A DNA stretch of 64,000 bases from Pseudomonas putida (GCF_028682395.1 NZ_JANHLC010000004.1:434001-498000), one strand, 5' to 3'. Shown: positions 37,387 to 46,488, counted from the first letter of the stretch. A program made the numbers and translations. Notes: generated by a model not told the origin, from the sequence alone.

Positions 37387-38025
37387 TTACGCCCCGGCGG
37401 ACTTGAGCCAGCTTTTCAACGCACAGGTGGCGTAGGGGCTGGTACTGCACGCGCCGCTGGCCAGCGCTTCGCGTAGTTTGTCGACATCGGCATGCATCAT
37501 GTAGCGAATGCTGTCCTTGAAATGGTCATTTTCGCCAAACCCGCCCTGAGTCATTTCACTGATGGCTTCATCCTTGCTCCAACCCTGGATCACCACGCGG
37601 TACATGGCCGCAATCAGCCCCGTGCGATCGGAGCCATGCTTGCAATGCATCAGCACCGGGCCTTCGGCTTCAGCCGCACGAATGGCGCGCAAGGCGGCAA
37701 TGATGTCGGCATCGTCGACGTGGTTGGTCCGATAAGGCTGCTGCACCCGCGTGATATTGCCAGGTGGCAGCCAGCTGTCGTCCGACTCCGGAAGAAAGTT
37801 GACCACGGTGCCGATCTGCAACGACTGCAGCAGGGCGACGGCCTTGGCATCGGGCAAGGCACTGCGATACAGCGTCGGGGTCATCTGGTGCAGGTTGTAT
37901 TGGGTACCCACGGGCTGGGCCCATTGGACCGGGCGCTCGGCACCGGCCTCGTCAGCCTGGGCACCCGGTGTTGTCCATAGCAGGGCGAGCATCAGGAAAA
38001 TGGCAAGGCGGCGTAGTCTGGGCAT
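37387..38025 (-). CDS. Secreted dual-specificity/tyrosine phosphatase family protein
   Basis: A 212-residue exported protein. The signal peptide is MPRLRRLAIFLMLALLWTTP (cleavage near AQA). The Cys-phosphatase loop is LMHCKHGSDRTG, matching HC-x5-R, and the preceding general acid may be in the PESDDSW region. The start MPRLRRL was chosen for its signal peptide; the frame continues to 38214 but runs into the LexA-box promoter region. The substrate is unknown. Divergent from the radical SAM gene. Confidence 0.83.
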   Translation of the reverse strand: MPRLRRLAIFLMLALLWTTPGAQADEAGAERPVQWAQPVGTQYNLHQMTPTLYRSALPDAKAVALLQSLQIGTVVNFLPESDDSWLPPGNITRVQQPYRTNHVDDADIIAALRAIRAAEAEGPVLMHCKHGSDRTGLIAAMYRVVIQGWSKDEAISEMTQGGFGENDHFKDSIRYMMHADVDKLREALASGACSTSPYATCALKSWLKSAGA

Positions 38026-38173
38026 GCTGGGAGTAACCGAGGCAGTGATGGACAAGGCCCGCAGCTTCGATGAGGCACGGTCAAAGGACTGTGAGGGCTT
38101 TGTCAAAAACTCATGAAGAGCGATCTCGGCCAAGTGACCCAGCGGTGCTAGGCAGGGTCGCACGGCTCGTATA

Positions 38174-38189
38174 CTGTATATAAACACAG
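38174..38189. promoter_or_regulatory. LexA (SOS) box upstream of the radical SAM gene
   Basis: CTGTATATAAACACAG fits the CTG-N10-CAG LexA consensus with an AT-rich centre, 18 bases before the ATG at 38207. In P. aeruginosa the homologous gene is, as I recall, in the LexA regulon. Confidence 0.88.
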
Positions 38190-38206
38190 CATACGAGATG
38201 CTTCCC

Positions 38207-39265
38207 ATGAACACGGCTCTACCACCCCGGGGTCGCGGTACCGGTCACAATCCGCACAACCGTTTTGCCCCGCGTCGCTCCCAGGCCGAGGACGATGGCT
38301 GGTACCAGGAAGCACCGCTGACCCAGGGCACCGAAGTGCGGATCGAAACGGCCAAGACCATCATCACCCGCAACAGCTCGCCGGACCTGCCGTTTGACCG
38401 CTCGATCAATCCTTATCGCGGTTGCGAGCACGGTTGCATCTACTGCTATGCCCGCCCCAGCCACGCCTACTGGGACCTGTCGCCAGGGCTCGATTTCGAA
38501 ACCAAGCTGATCGCCAAGACCAATGCCGCTGCCGTACTTGAGCAGCAGCTGTCCAAACCCGGCTATCGCTGCGCGCCGATCAACCTGGGCTCCAATACCG
38601 ACCCCTACCAACCCATCGAGCGCGAACAGAAGATCACCCGGGGCCTGCTCGAAGTGCTGCTGCGTTATCGCCACCCGGTGACGATCGTGACTAAGGGCTC
38701 ATTGATTCTGCGCGACCTCGACCTGCTGGCCGAACTGGCCGAGCAGCGCCTGGTGGCCGTGATGATCAGCCTGACCACCCTGGACGACGAGCTCAAGCGC
38801 ATTCTCGAACCACGCGCTGCGGCGCCCAAGGCACGCCTGCGGGCGATCCGGGTCATGCGCGAGGCCGGAATACCGGTCGGGGTGCTGTGCTCGCCGATGA
38901 TTCCGATGATCAATGACAGCGAGTTGGAGCGCCTGCTCGGCGAGGCCCACGCAGCCGGAGCGCAGAGCGCGGCGTACATGCTGCTACGCCTGCCGCTGGA
39001 GGTCGCGCCGCTGTTCGAGGAGTGGCTCGCCGCCCATTACCCACAGCGAGCGGCGCACGTACTGAGCCTGGTTCGCCAGTTGCGCGGGGGCGACCTCTAC
39101 GACAGCCGCTTCGGCGCACGCATGCGGGGCGAAGGGCCTTTTGCCGATCTGCTGGCCCAGCGCTTCGCCGTGGCGATCAAGCGACTGGGGCTCAATCGAC
39201 GGCAGGGCTTCAATCTCGACTGCAGCGCCTTTTGTCCGCCGGGAGGGCAGATGTCGCTGCTCTGA
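38207..39265 (+). CDS. SplB-like radical SAM protein, SOS-controlled
   Basis: A 352-residue radical SAM enzyme. The 4Fe-4S motif C-x3-C-x2-C is at residues 73-80 (RGCEHGCIYC), followed by YARPSHAYWDLSPGLDFE as in spore-photoproduct-lyase-related (COG1533) proteins. The ATG at 38207 was chosen, with GAG nine bases upstream; an ATG at 38198 is possible. The LexA box in the promoter implies induction by DNA damage, suggesting repair of a nucleic-acid lesion. Biochemical activity is not established as far as I know. Confidence 0.88.
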   Translation: MNTALPPRGRGTGHNPHNRFAPRRSQAEDDGWYQEAPLTQGTEVRIETAKTIITRNSSPDLPFDRSINPYRGCEHGCIYCYARPSHAYWDLSPGLDFETKLIAKTNAAAVLEQQLSKPGYRCAPINLGSNTDPYQPIEREQKITRGLLEVLLRYRHPVTIVTKGSLILRDLDLLAELAEQRLVAVMISLTTLDDELKRILEPRAAAPKARLRAIRVMREAGIPVGVLCSPMIPMINDSELERLLGEAHAAGAQSAAYMLLRLPLEVAPLFEEWLAAHYPQRAAHVLSLVRQLRGGDLYDSRFGARMRGEGPFADLLAQRFAVAIKRLGLNRRQGFNLDCSAFCPPGGQMSLL

Positions 39266-39308
39266 ACGCTGAATGGGCACGGGCGGTCTATCGAAACCGG
39301 GGACGGAT

Positions 39309-39315
39309 CTATACT
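39309..39315 (+). promoter_or_regulatory. RpoS-like extended -10 upstream of the carbonic anhydrase
   Basis: CTATACT, the best form of the -10 seen in stationary-phase Pseudomonas promoters, lies 73 bases before the ATG at 39389. Confidence 0.45.
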
Positions 39316-39388
39316 GTAGCCGCCGTCAGGCAATGCCTTGTTACGGCCGATTGTGCCGTACCTTTCCATTTGTTGAAGAGAGTGAATC

Positions 39389-40120
39389 ATGAGTGACCAG
39401 GACTCGCGGCCTACAGCCGAGCCGCAAACCGCCCAAACCGATGCTGAAACCGCCGACATTGCGCTGCGGCATATCGTTGACGGTTTCCTGCACTTTCGCC
39501 ATGAGGTCTTTCCACAACAGGAAGAACTGTTCAAGAAGCTCGCCACTGCCCAACGGCCTCGCGCGATGTTTATCGCCTGCGCCGATTCACGCATCGTGCC
39601 CGAGCTGATTACCCAGAGCTCCCCCGGCGACTTATTTGTGACGCGTAACGTCGGCAATATCGTGCCGCCCTATGGGCAGATGAACGGCGGTGTCTCCACG
39701 GCCATCGAATACGCGGTGCTGGCGCTGGGCGTGCACCACATCATTGTCTGCGGGCATTCCGATTGCGGGGCCATGCGTGCGGTACTCAACCCGCAGAGCC
39801 TGGAGAAGATGCCGACGGTCAAGGCCTGGCTGCAGCACGCCGAAGTGGCGAAAACGATGGTCCAGGAAAACTGCAACTGCGCCGACGAAAGCGAAAGCAT
39901 GCACGTGCTCACCGAAGAGAACGTGATTGCCCAACTGCAACACCTGCGCACTCATCCGTCGGTGGCTTCGCGCATGGCCAATGGGCAGCTGTTTATCCAT
40001 GGCTGGGTCTACAGCATCGAGACCAGCGAGATCAAGGCGTACGACGCCGACAAGGGCTGCTTCCTGCCGCTGGACGGCCCGCTGCCAATTCCCATGGCCA
40101 CACCCAAGGCCCGCTTCTAA
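39389..40120 (+). CDS. Beta-class carbonic anhydrase
   Basis: A 243-residue enzyme interconverting CO2 and bicarbonate. Zinc ligands and partners are all present: C64, D66 and R68 in IACADSR, and H123 and C126 in GHSDCGAM. An N-terminal extension of about 25 residues (QDSRPTAEPQTAQTDAETAD) precedes the core. AAGAGAG precedes the ATG. A beta-carbonic anhydrase lies near the aa3 oxidase genes in P. aeruginosa too. It is probably housekeeping for low CO2. Confidence 0.93.
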   Translation: MSDQDSRPTAEPQTAQTDAETADIALRHIVDGFLHFRHEVFPQQEELFKKLATAQRPRAMFIACADSRIVPELITQSSPGDLFVTRNVGNIVPPYGQMNGGVSTAIEYAVLALGVHHIIVCGHSDCGAMRAVLNPQSLEKMPTVKAWLQHAEVAKTMVQENCNCADESESMHVLTEENVIAQLQHLRTHPSVASRMANGQLFIHGWVYSIETSEIKAYDADKGCFLPLDGPLPIPMATPKARF

Positions 40121-40130
40121 TCCCGGTCCT

Positions 40131-40160
40131 CTGTAGGAGCGAAACAACTCACTCCTACAG
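40131..40160. repeat. REP-like hairpin between convergent genes
   Basis: CTGTAGGAG / CTCCTACAG, perfect 9-bp arms around 12 bases. The sequence resembles Pseudomonas REP palindromes and may also act as a terminator for both flanking genes. Confidence 0.6.
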
Positions 40161-40174
40161 GGTTTCCAAGGGGA

Positions 40175-40825
40175 TCAAGCCGCAGGTTGGTCCAGCTCCA
40201 GCTCGACCCCGAGTTGGCGTGATAGGCACGGCCAGCGCTTCCAGGCAGCTTGCGTATCCGGGCTGTTGAGACGCTCGCGATAGCTCTCTACCGACTCCAG
40301 CGCAAAACTCTCCTCATTGAGCATTTCATCGATCGCATGGTGCACCGCTTCGTCCAGCTGGTTGGCGAAGGCTTCGCCGATCAGTTGGTGAGCGATCAGG
40401 TTGGCCACGGTGGTGTCCAGCGGGATCAGCGGCAGCCCGAAGTGCTTGATATAGAGATCGTTGATCTCCTCGACCAGGCGATGCGCCAGGTAGGCTTCGT
40501 CCAACAGGCTGTCGAGGCCTTCGTGCCCGGCCATGATCGCCGGCGGCTGGCTAAAGAAATGCTCGGCAATCTTGAGCACCGGCTTGATCTGCGACTCGAT
40601 ACCGGCTTCACGGGCCACTTCGTTGGCGGCGTCCAGGAGGTCCGGGACCTGGTCGATATAGGCGGCGACAAAACGAGTCATCACACCCTGGGCATCGACA
40701 TCGGGCACCTGGATCGCAGGGTGCAGGTGGGGCAACTGGCTTTCCAACTGGCGCGTCAGCTGGCCGGTACTGGCCTCGTGCTGATGGGCTCGAAGGATCT
40801 GCTCACGCAATGCTGCGGTGTTCAT
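40175..40825 (-). CDS. Conserved hypothetical protein next to the oxidase cluster
   Basis: A 216-residue acidic, helical protein with no signal peptide or membrane helix. I do not recognise a domain. Features are MTRFVAAYIDQVPDLLDAAN near residue 50 and HQLIGEAFANQLDEAVHHAI near residue 145. A gene of this kind precedes coxB in P. aeruginosa (PA0104, from memory), so it is a conserved neighbour. Start MNTAALREQILRAHQ; the upstream extension to 40864 is unlikely. It is divergent from coxB, 367 bases away. Confidence 0.75.
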   Translation of the reverse strand: MNTAALREQILRAHQHEASTGQLTRQLESQLPHLHPAIQVPDVDAQGVMTRFVAAYIDQVPDLLDAANEVAREAGIESQIKPVLKIAEHFFSQPPAIMAGHEGLDSLLDEAYLAHRLVEEINDLYIKHFGLPLIPLDTTVANLIAHQLIGEAFANQLDEAVHHAIDEMLNEESFALESVESYRERLNSPDTQAAWKRWPCLSRQLGVELELDQPAA

Positions 40826-41192
40826 GACAGCTCCAGAAACGGCAAGGAAATAGGGAAAATACAAGGTAGCTGGCTTACGAAGCCGTCTAAGACGTATTTG
40901 TCATAATTATTTCATGGTTATAGGCATGCGTTATATCCAATTGCCATCATCCATCTGCCGTTTGTCGTGATTTACCGGTCGAACCCGGGGGTTTTTCCAA
41001 CTGCGGGCGATTTTCCCGATCGCGTTGCGAGGTACGAGTCGCTGTCTATACTCGGGTCTGTATGAAGTGAACTGATGATGTCCGACTGCATGTGCAGCCT
41101 TGGCTCGGCAGGAAGTTTCGTAGTCTTACAGCCGCTCCCTTGGACGCAGGTGAAAGCCGGCGGGATAACAAGAACGATAAGGGGAACCCGCA
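40826..41192. other. Intergenic region before coxB
   Basis: 367 bases with no supported gene. The part near 40895-40945 is AT-rich and probably holds the leftward promoter. A CTATACT box is at 41046-41052. A 78-codon minus-strand frame at 40972-41208 crosses the coxB start and is dismissed. Confidence 0.7.
41046..41052 (+). promoter_or_regulatory. RpoS-like extended -10 upstream of coxB
   Basis: CTATACT, 140 bases before coxB. The aa3 oxidase of P. aeruginosa is known to depend on RpoS and starvation, which suits this element. Confidence 0.5.
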
Positions 41193-42320
41193 ATGATGCG
41201 ACATCCACGAGTCTGGATGGGCCTCCTGTTGTGGTCGATATTCAGCCAGGCGCAGGCCGCCTGGACAGTGAATATGGCGCCTGGAGCGACCGAGGTGAGC
41301 CACGCGGTATTCGACCTGCACATGACCATTTTCTGGATCTGTGTGGTCATCGGTATCGTGGTCTTCGGCGCCATGTTCTGGTCGATGATCATGCACCGTC
41401 GCTCCACCGGCCAGGTGGCAGCGAAATTCCATGAAAGTACGACGGTCGAGATTCTCTGGACCGTGGTGCCCTTCCTGATTCTGGTGGCCATGGCCGTTCC
41501 GGCCACGAAGACCCTGATCAATATCTACGACAGCAGTGAATCGGATGTGGACATCCAGGTCACCGGCTATCAGTGGAAATGGCACTACAAATACCTGGGC
41601 CAGGATGTCGAGTTCTTCAGCAACCTGGCCACGCCCGCCGAGCAGATCCATAACCAGGCGACCAAGGGTGAGCACTACCTGCTGGAAGTCGATCAACCGC
41701 TGGTGCTGCCGGTCGGGGCCAAGGTGCGCTTTCTGGTGACTGCCGCCGACGTGATCCACTCCTGGTGGGTACCGGCCTTTGCGGTCAAGCGCGATGCGAT
41801 CCCGGGCTTCGTCAACGAAGCCTGGACCCGGGTCGAGAAGCCCGGCCTCTATCGCGGGCAGTGCGCCGAATTGTGCGGCAAGGACCATGGCTTCATGCCG
41901 ATCGTGGTCGAGGTCAAGTCCAAGGCCGACTACGACACCTGGCTGGCCGAGCGTAAGGAAGAAAGTGCCAAGCTCAAGGAGCTGACCAGCAAGGACTGGA
42001 CCCTGGACGAGCTGGTCGCCCGTGGCGACAAGGTCTATCACACCACCTGCGTCGCCTGCCACCAGGCCGAAGGCCAGGGCCTGCCACCGATGTTCCCGGC
42101 CCTCAAAGGCTCGAAGATCGCCACCGGGCCGGCCGCCGATCACCTGAGCCTGGTTTACCACGGCAAACCCGGTACCGCCATGGCTGCTTTCGGCAAACAA
42201 CTTTCGGAAGTCGATATCGCTGCCGTCGTGACCTACGAACGCAATGCCTGGGGCAACAACAAGGGCGACATGGTGACGCCCAAAGACGTTCTGGCGCTGA
42301 AACAGGCAGAAAGCCAATGA
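41193..42320 (+). CDS. coxB: Cytochrome c oxidase subunit II CoxB, with fused cytochrome c
   Basis: A 375-residue subunit. A signal peptide of about 22 residues is followed by two membrane helices (FWICVVIGIVVFGAMFW and ILWTVVPFLILVAMAV). The periplasmic CuA domain has HSWWVPAF and GQCAELCGKDHGFM ligands. A C-terminal cytochrome c domain carries the heme motif CVACH near residue 290. The fusion marks a caa3-type enzyme that takes electrons from soluble cytochrome c. First gene of the oxidase cluster. Confidence 0.96.
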   Translation: MMRHPRVWMGLLLWSIFSQAQAAWTVNMAPGATEVSHAVFDLHMTIFWICVVIGIVVFGAMFWSMIMHRRSTGQVAAKFHESTTVEILWTVVPFLILVAMAVPATKTLINIYDSSESDVDIQVTGYQWKWHYKYLGQDVEFFSNLATPAEQIHNQATKGEHYLLEVDQPLVLPVGAKVRFLVTAADVIHSWWVPAFAVKRDAIPGFVNEAWTRVEKPGLYRGQCAELCGKDHGFMPIVVEVKSKADYDTWLAERKEESAKLKELTSKDWTLDELVARGDKVYHTTCVACHQAEGQGLPPMFPALKGSKIATGPAADHLSLVYHGKPGTAMAAFGKQLSEVDIAAVVTYERNAWGNNKGDMVTPKDVLALKQAESQ

Positions 42321-42402
42321 GCCCGCCCATCGCGTTGTTCCGCCACCGGGCCGGGCTTGATGCCGGCCGCCGCCTCGTATTTGCGATTGCAGGAGACAGG
42401 AC

Positions 42403-43995
42403 ATGAGTGCAGTGATCGATGACCACGGTCATGCCGGCCATGACCACGCCCACGGTCCCGCCAAGGGCTTGATGCGCTGGGTGCTGACCACCAACCACAA
42501 AGACATCGGGACCATGTACCTGTGGTTCAGCTTCGCGATGTTCCTGCTCGGCGGCTCGTTCGCCATGGTGATCCGCGCCGAGCTGTTCCAGCCCGGCCTG
42601 CAGATCGTCGAGCCGGCGTTCTTCAACCAGATGACCACCATGCACGGCCTGATCATGGTGTTCGGGGCCGTGATGCCGGCCTTTGTCGGCCTGGCCAACT
42701 GGATGATCCCACTGATGATCGGCGCGCCGGACATGGCCCTGCCGCGCATGAACAACTTCAGCTTCTGGCTGTTGCCGGCAGCGTTTCTGCTGCTGGTCTC
42801 GACCCTGTTTTCACCGGGTGGCGGGCCGAACTTCGGCTGGACCTTCTACGCCCCGCTCTCCACCACCTACGCACCGGAAAGCGTGACGTTCTTTATCTTC
42901 GCCATCCACCTGATGGGGATCAGCTCGATCATGGGCGCGATCAACGTGGTCGCGACCATCCTCAACCTGCGTGCCCCGGGCATGACGCTGATGAAAATGC
43001 CGCTGTTCGTCTGGACCTGGCTGATCACCGCGTTCCTGCTGATCGCGGTAATGCCGGTGCTGGCCGGTTGCGTGACCATGATGCTGATGGATATCCACTT
43101 CGGCACCAGCTTCTTCAGTGCCGCCGGGGGCGGTGATCCGGTCTTGTTCCAGCACGTGTTCTGGTTCTTCGGCCATCCCGAGGTGTACATCATGATCCTG
43201 CCGGCCTTTGGCGCCGTCAGCTCGATTATCCCGACCTTTTCCCGCAAGCCGCTGTTCGGCTACACCTCCATGGTCTACGCGACGGCGAGCATCGCCTTCC
43301 TATCGTTTATCGTCTGGGCGCACCATATGTTCGTGGTGGGCATCCCGCTGGTGGGTGAGCTGTTCTTCATGTACGCCACGCTGCTGATCGCGGTGCCGAC
43401 CGGGGTCAAGGTGTTCAACTGGGTCAGCACCATGTGGCAGGGTTCGCTGACCTTCGAGACGCCGATGCTGTTCGCGGTGGCCTTCGTGATCCTGTTCACC
43501 ATCGGCGGTTTCTCCGGCCTGATGCTGGCCATCGCCCCGGCGGACTTCCAGTACCACGACACCTATTTCGTGGTCGCGCACTTCCACTACGTCCTGGTGC
43601 CGGGAGCAATCTTCGGGATCTTCGCCTCGGCCTATTACTGGCTGCCCAAGTGGACCGGGCATATGTACGACGAAACCCTGGGCAAGCTGCACTTCTGGCT
43701 GTCGTTCGTCGGCATGAACCTGGCGTTCTTCCCAATGCACTTTGTCGGTCTGGCCGGCATGCCACGCCGGGTGCCGGACTACAACCTGCAGTTCGCCGAC
43801 TTCAACATGGTCTCATCGATCGGTGCCTTTACCTTCGGCGCCACGCAGATCTTCTTCCTGTTTATCGTGATCAAGTGCATCCGTGGCGGCCCGCCAGCAC
43901 CGGCCAAGCCCTGGGACGGTGCCGAAGGCCTGGAGTGGAGCGTCCCCTCGCCCGCGCCTTACCACACCTTCACCACCCCGCCGCAAGTGAAGTGA
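42403..43995 (+). CDS. coxA: Cytochrome c oxidase subunit I CoxA
   Basis: A 530-residue, 12-helix subunit that reduces oxygen at the heme a3-CuB centre and pumps protons. Low-spin heme ligand in TTMHGLIMVFGAVMP; CuB histidines in FWFFGHPEVYIMILPAFG and WAHHMF; the heme a3/a pair in HFHYVLVPG. The K-channel and Tyr-His link are consistent with HPEVY. An N-terminal histidine-rich stretch (DDHGHAGHDHAHG) is of note. AGGAGACAGG precedes the ATG. Confidence 0.97.
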   Translation: MSAVIDDHGHAGHDHAHGPAKGLMRWVLTTNHKDIGTMYLWFSFAMFLLGGSFAMVIRAELFQPGLQIVEPAFFNQMTTMHGLIMVFGAVMPAFVGLANWMIPLMIGAPDMALPRMNNFSFWLLPAAFLLLVSTLFSPGGGPNFGWTFYAPLSTTYAPESVTFFIFAIHLMGISSIMGAINVVATILNLRAPGMTLMKMPLFVWTWLITAFLLIAVMPVLAGCVTMMLMDIHFGTSFFSAAGGGDPVLFQHVFWFFGHPEVYIMILPAFGAVSSIIPTFSRKPLFGYTSMVYATASIAFLSFIVWAHHMFVVGIPLVGELFFMYATLLIAVPTGVKVFNWVSTMWQGSLTFETPMLFAVAFVILFTIGGFSGLMLAIAPADFQYHDTYFVVAHFHYVLVPGAIFGIFASAYYWLPKWTGHMYDETLGKLHFWLSFVGMNLAFFPMHFVGLAGMPRRVPDYNLQFADFNMVSSIGAFTFGATQIFFLFIVIKCIRGGPPAPAKPWDGAEGLEWSVPSPAPYHTFTTPPQVK

Positions 43996-44005
43996 GGAGC
44001 CGCTG

Positions 44006-44554
44006 ATGGCCGACTCGACCCCGATCAGGCGCCTGGTAACACGGCTGCTGTTGCTGGTGGTGACCATGTTCGCCTTCGGCTTTGCCCTGGTGCCGATCTA
44101 CGACGTGATGTGCAAGGCGTTCGGCATCAATGGCAAGACCGCCGGGCAATACGCAGGCCAGCAGGTGGTCGATCCGAGTCGGCAGGTGCGGGTGCAGTTT
44201 CTGTCGACCAATGCCATCGACATGGTCTGGGAGTTCCATTCCAAAGCCGATGAAATCTCGGTCAATCCAGGGGCGGTCAACGAGATGGTGTTTATCGCCT
44301 ACAACCCCACCGACAAGCCGATGACCGCCCAGGCGATCCCGAGTATTTCCCCGGCGGAAGCGGCGATGTACTTCCACAAGACCGAGTGCTTCTGCTTTAC
44401 CCAGCAAGTGTTGCAACCGGGGCAGCGAATCGAGATGCCGGTGCGCTTTATCGTCGACCGCGACATGCCCAAGGATGTGAAACACCTGACGCTGGCCTAC
44501 ACGCTGTTCGATATCACCGCTCGCCAGCCGCCTGTTGCACGGACAGGTGGCTAG
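44006..44554 (+). CDS. ctaG: Cytochrome oxidase assembly factor CtaG/Cox11
   Basis: A 182-residue membrane-anchored copper chaperone for CuB insertion. One N-terminal helix (LVTRLLLLVVTMFAFGFALV) precedes a periplasmic domain with the copper pair in ECFCFTQQ. PIYDVMCKAFGINGKT is conserved in Cox11. It starts 10 bases after coxA and lies before coxC. Confidence 0.95.
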   Translation: MADSTPIRRLVTRLLLLVVTMFAFGFALVPIYDVMCKAFGINGKTAGQYAGQQVVDPSRQVRVQFLSTNAIDMVWEFHSKADEISVNPGAVNEMVFIAYNPTDKPMTAQAIPSISPAEAAMYFHKTECFCFTQQVLQPGQRIEMPVRFIVDRDMPKDVKHLTLAYTLFDITARQPPVARTGG

Positions 44555-44588
44555 GCCATCAAAGCGTGCCCGATAAGGAGAACAATAA

Positions 44589-45476
44589 ATGGCAACTCAT
44601 GAGCACTACTACGTACCCGCCCAGAGCAAATGGCCAATCATTGCCACGGTCGGCATGCTGATCACGGTGGTCGGCCTGGGTACCTGGTTCAACGACCTCA
44701 AGGCCGCACGCCCGGACTCCCATGGGCCGCTGATTTTCTTCGTCGGCGCCCTGTTCCTGGCCTACATGCTGTTCGGCTGGTTTGGCGCGGTGATCAAGGA
44801 AAGCCGTGCCGGCCTCTACAGCCCGCAGATGGACCGCTCGTTTCGCTGGGGCATGACCTGGTTCATCTTTTCCGAGGTGATGTTCTTTATCGCCTTCTTC
44901 GGGGCGCTGTTCTATGTGCGGCACATGTCTGCGCCCTGGCTGGCGGGCGAAGGCGCCAAAGGCATCGCCCATATGCTCTGGCCACAGTTCGAGTTCGCCT
45001 GGCCACTGCTCAACAACCCCGATCCCAAACTCTTCCCGGCGCCCAAAGGCACCATCAGCCCCTGGGGCCTACCGCTGCTCAACACCATCCTGCTGGTCAG
45101 CTCCAGCGTGACCATCACCATCGCCCACCATGCCCTGAAAAAGGGCCATCGCGGCGCGCTGAAGCTCTGGCTGGCGCTGACCGTGCTGCTGGGCCTGGCG
45201 TTCCTGGGCTTCCAGGCCGAGGAATATATCCACGCCTACCATGAACTGGGCCTGACCCTAGGCTCGGGCGTCTACGGCGCGACCTTCTTCATGCTCACCG
45301 GCTTTCACGGCGCCCACGTCACCATCGGCACACTGATTCTGTTCGTGATGCTGATGCGCGTGATGCGCGGGCACTTCAATGCCGAACACCAGTTCGGCTT
45401 TGAGGCAGCCAGTTGGTATTGGCACTTTGTCGATGTGGTCTGGATCGGCCTGTTTGTTTTCGTCTACGTGCTCTGA
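44589..45476 (+). CDS. coxC: Cytochrome c oxidase subunit III CoxC
   Basis: A 295-residue membrane subunit with about seven helices, stabilising the CoxA core. Start MATHEHYYVPAQSKWPII; typical blocks are FRWGMTWFIFSEVMFFIAFF and GFHGAHVTIGTLILFVMLM, and the end WYWHFVDVVWIGLFVFVYV. The ATG follows AAGGAGAAC. A gene on the opposite strand starts three bases after the stop frame. Confidence 0.97.
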   Translation: MATHEHYYVPAQSKWPIIATVGMLITVVGLGTWFNDLKAARPDSHGPLIFFVGALFLAYMLFGWFGAVIKESRAGLYSPQMDRSFRWGMTWFIFSEVMFFIAFFGALFYVRHMSAPWLAGEGAKGIAHMLWPQFEFAWPLLNNPDPKLFPAPKGTISPWGLPLLNTILLVSSSVTITIAHHALKKGHRGALKLWLALTVLLGLAFLGFQAEEYIHAYHELGLTLGSGVYGATFFMLTGFHGAHVTIGTLILFVMLMRVMRGHFNAEHQFGFEAASWYWHFVDVVWIGLFVFVYVL

Positions 45477-45479
45477 GGA

Positions 45480-45683
45480 TTACCAGGGCGCGTGGGAAAC
45501 CAGTTGGCCACTGAAAAAGCCCCAGCTGATCAGGGCCAGGGTGATGACGGCCAGGGCGACGCGCACGGTCAGGGCCCGCAATAGACGGGTGGAGCCGGCG
45601 TCGTCCTTGACCAGAAAGAACAAGCCGCTGAACAGGCTGGCGACCGTGGCGAACAGCATCAGGACGATTGCCGCTTTCAACAT
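45480..45683 (-). CDS. DUF2909 twin-transmembrane protein
   Basis: A 67-residue protein with two membrane helices (AAIVLMLFATVASLFSGLFF and VALAVITLALISWGFFSG) and a short basic loop. Such proteins sit between coxC and surf1 in pseudomonads, on the opposite strand to the oxidase genes. It may affect oxidase assembly, but no function is established. Length fits the family. Confidence 0.82.
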   Translation of the reverse strand: MLKAAIVLMLFATVASLFSGLFFLVKDDAGSTRLLRALTVRVALAVITLALISWGFFSGQLVSHAPW

Positions 45684-45753
45684 GGCGAGACTCCGGGGGA
45701 GAGGCGATGCCCATCAGTATAGCGAGCCAGGTACCCACCGAACGGTTGCGGCC

Positions 45754-46488
45754 ATGAGCCGATTCCAGCCCGGTGTCGTGCCGTCCCTGATCGTGCTGTT
45801 GCTGCTGCCGCTGCTGGTGTTTCTCGGCTTCTGGCAACTGGGCCGAGGCGAACAGAAACACCTGTTGCTCGACAGCTACGTCACGCGCTTTGCTGCCGCG
45901 CCCATTACCGCGGAGGCCTTGCACACCCTGACGGACGCGGCTTATCGCCGGGTCGTCCTGCTGGGGCATTTCGACGCCGAGCACAGCCTGCTGCTGGATA
46001 ACCGCAGCCGCGATGGCCAGGCCGGCGTCGAGTTGCTGCAACCCTTTCTCGACCACGCCAGCGGGCTCTGGGTCCTGGTCAATCGCGGCTGGCTGCCGTG
46101 GCCGGACCGGCGTATCGCGCCGGCTTTCGACACGCCGAGCCAACCTCTGCGCCTCACGACCTGGGTGTATGTGGCACCCGGGGCGACCTTCCAATTGCAT
46201 GCCGATCCGCTCCAGAAAGACTGGCCCAGGCTGGTGACGGCGCTGGACCCGGCACGACTCTGGAACGAGCTGGGCCGCGAAGGCTTTGCCTATGAACTGC
46301 GGGCACAAAGTGGCCCGGCGACCTATCGCACCGACTGGGCAGTGGTCGCCATGGCCCCGGAAAAACACCTCGCCTACGCCGTGCAATGGTTCGCCATGGC
46401 GCTGGCACTGCTGCTTCTCTACCTCTATCTCGGATGGCACAACGCAAGGGAGAAAAACCATGGACACGGCCATGAATCCACCCGCTAG
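45754..46488 (+). CDS. SURF1-family oxidase assembly protein
   Basis: A 244-residue protein with an N-terminal helix (VVPSLIVLLLLPLLVFLGFW, then QLGRGEQK) and a C-terminal helix near the end (WFAMALALLLLYLYLGWH). The periplasmic centre has the SURF1 pattern LVNRGWLPWP. SURF1 helps insert heme a into CoxA. The start is the ATG at 45754. The stop region overlaps the next gene by 29 bases, indicating coupling. Confidence 0.93.
   Translation: MSRFQPGVVPSLIVLLLLPLLVFLGFWQLGRGEQKHLLLDSYVTRFAAAPITAEALHTLTDAAYRRVVLLGHFDAEHSLLLDNRSRDGQAGVELLQPFLDHASGLWVLVNRGWLPWPDRRIAPAFDTPSQPLRLTTWVYVAPGATFQLHADPLQKDWPRLVTALDPARLWNELGREGFAYELRAQSGPATYRTDWAVVAMAPEKHLAYAVQWFAMALALLLLYLYLGWHNAREKNHGHGHESTR

Noticed and set aside
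40972-41208. 78-codon minus-strand frame before coxB
   Set aside because: Overlaps the coxB start and promoter region and resembles nothing known.
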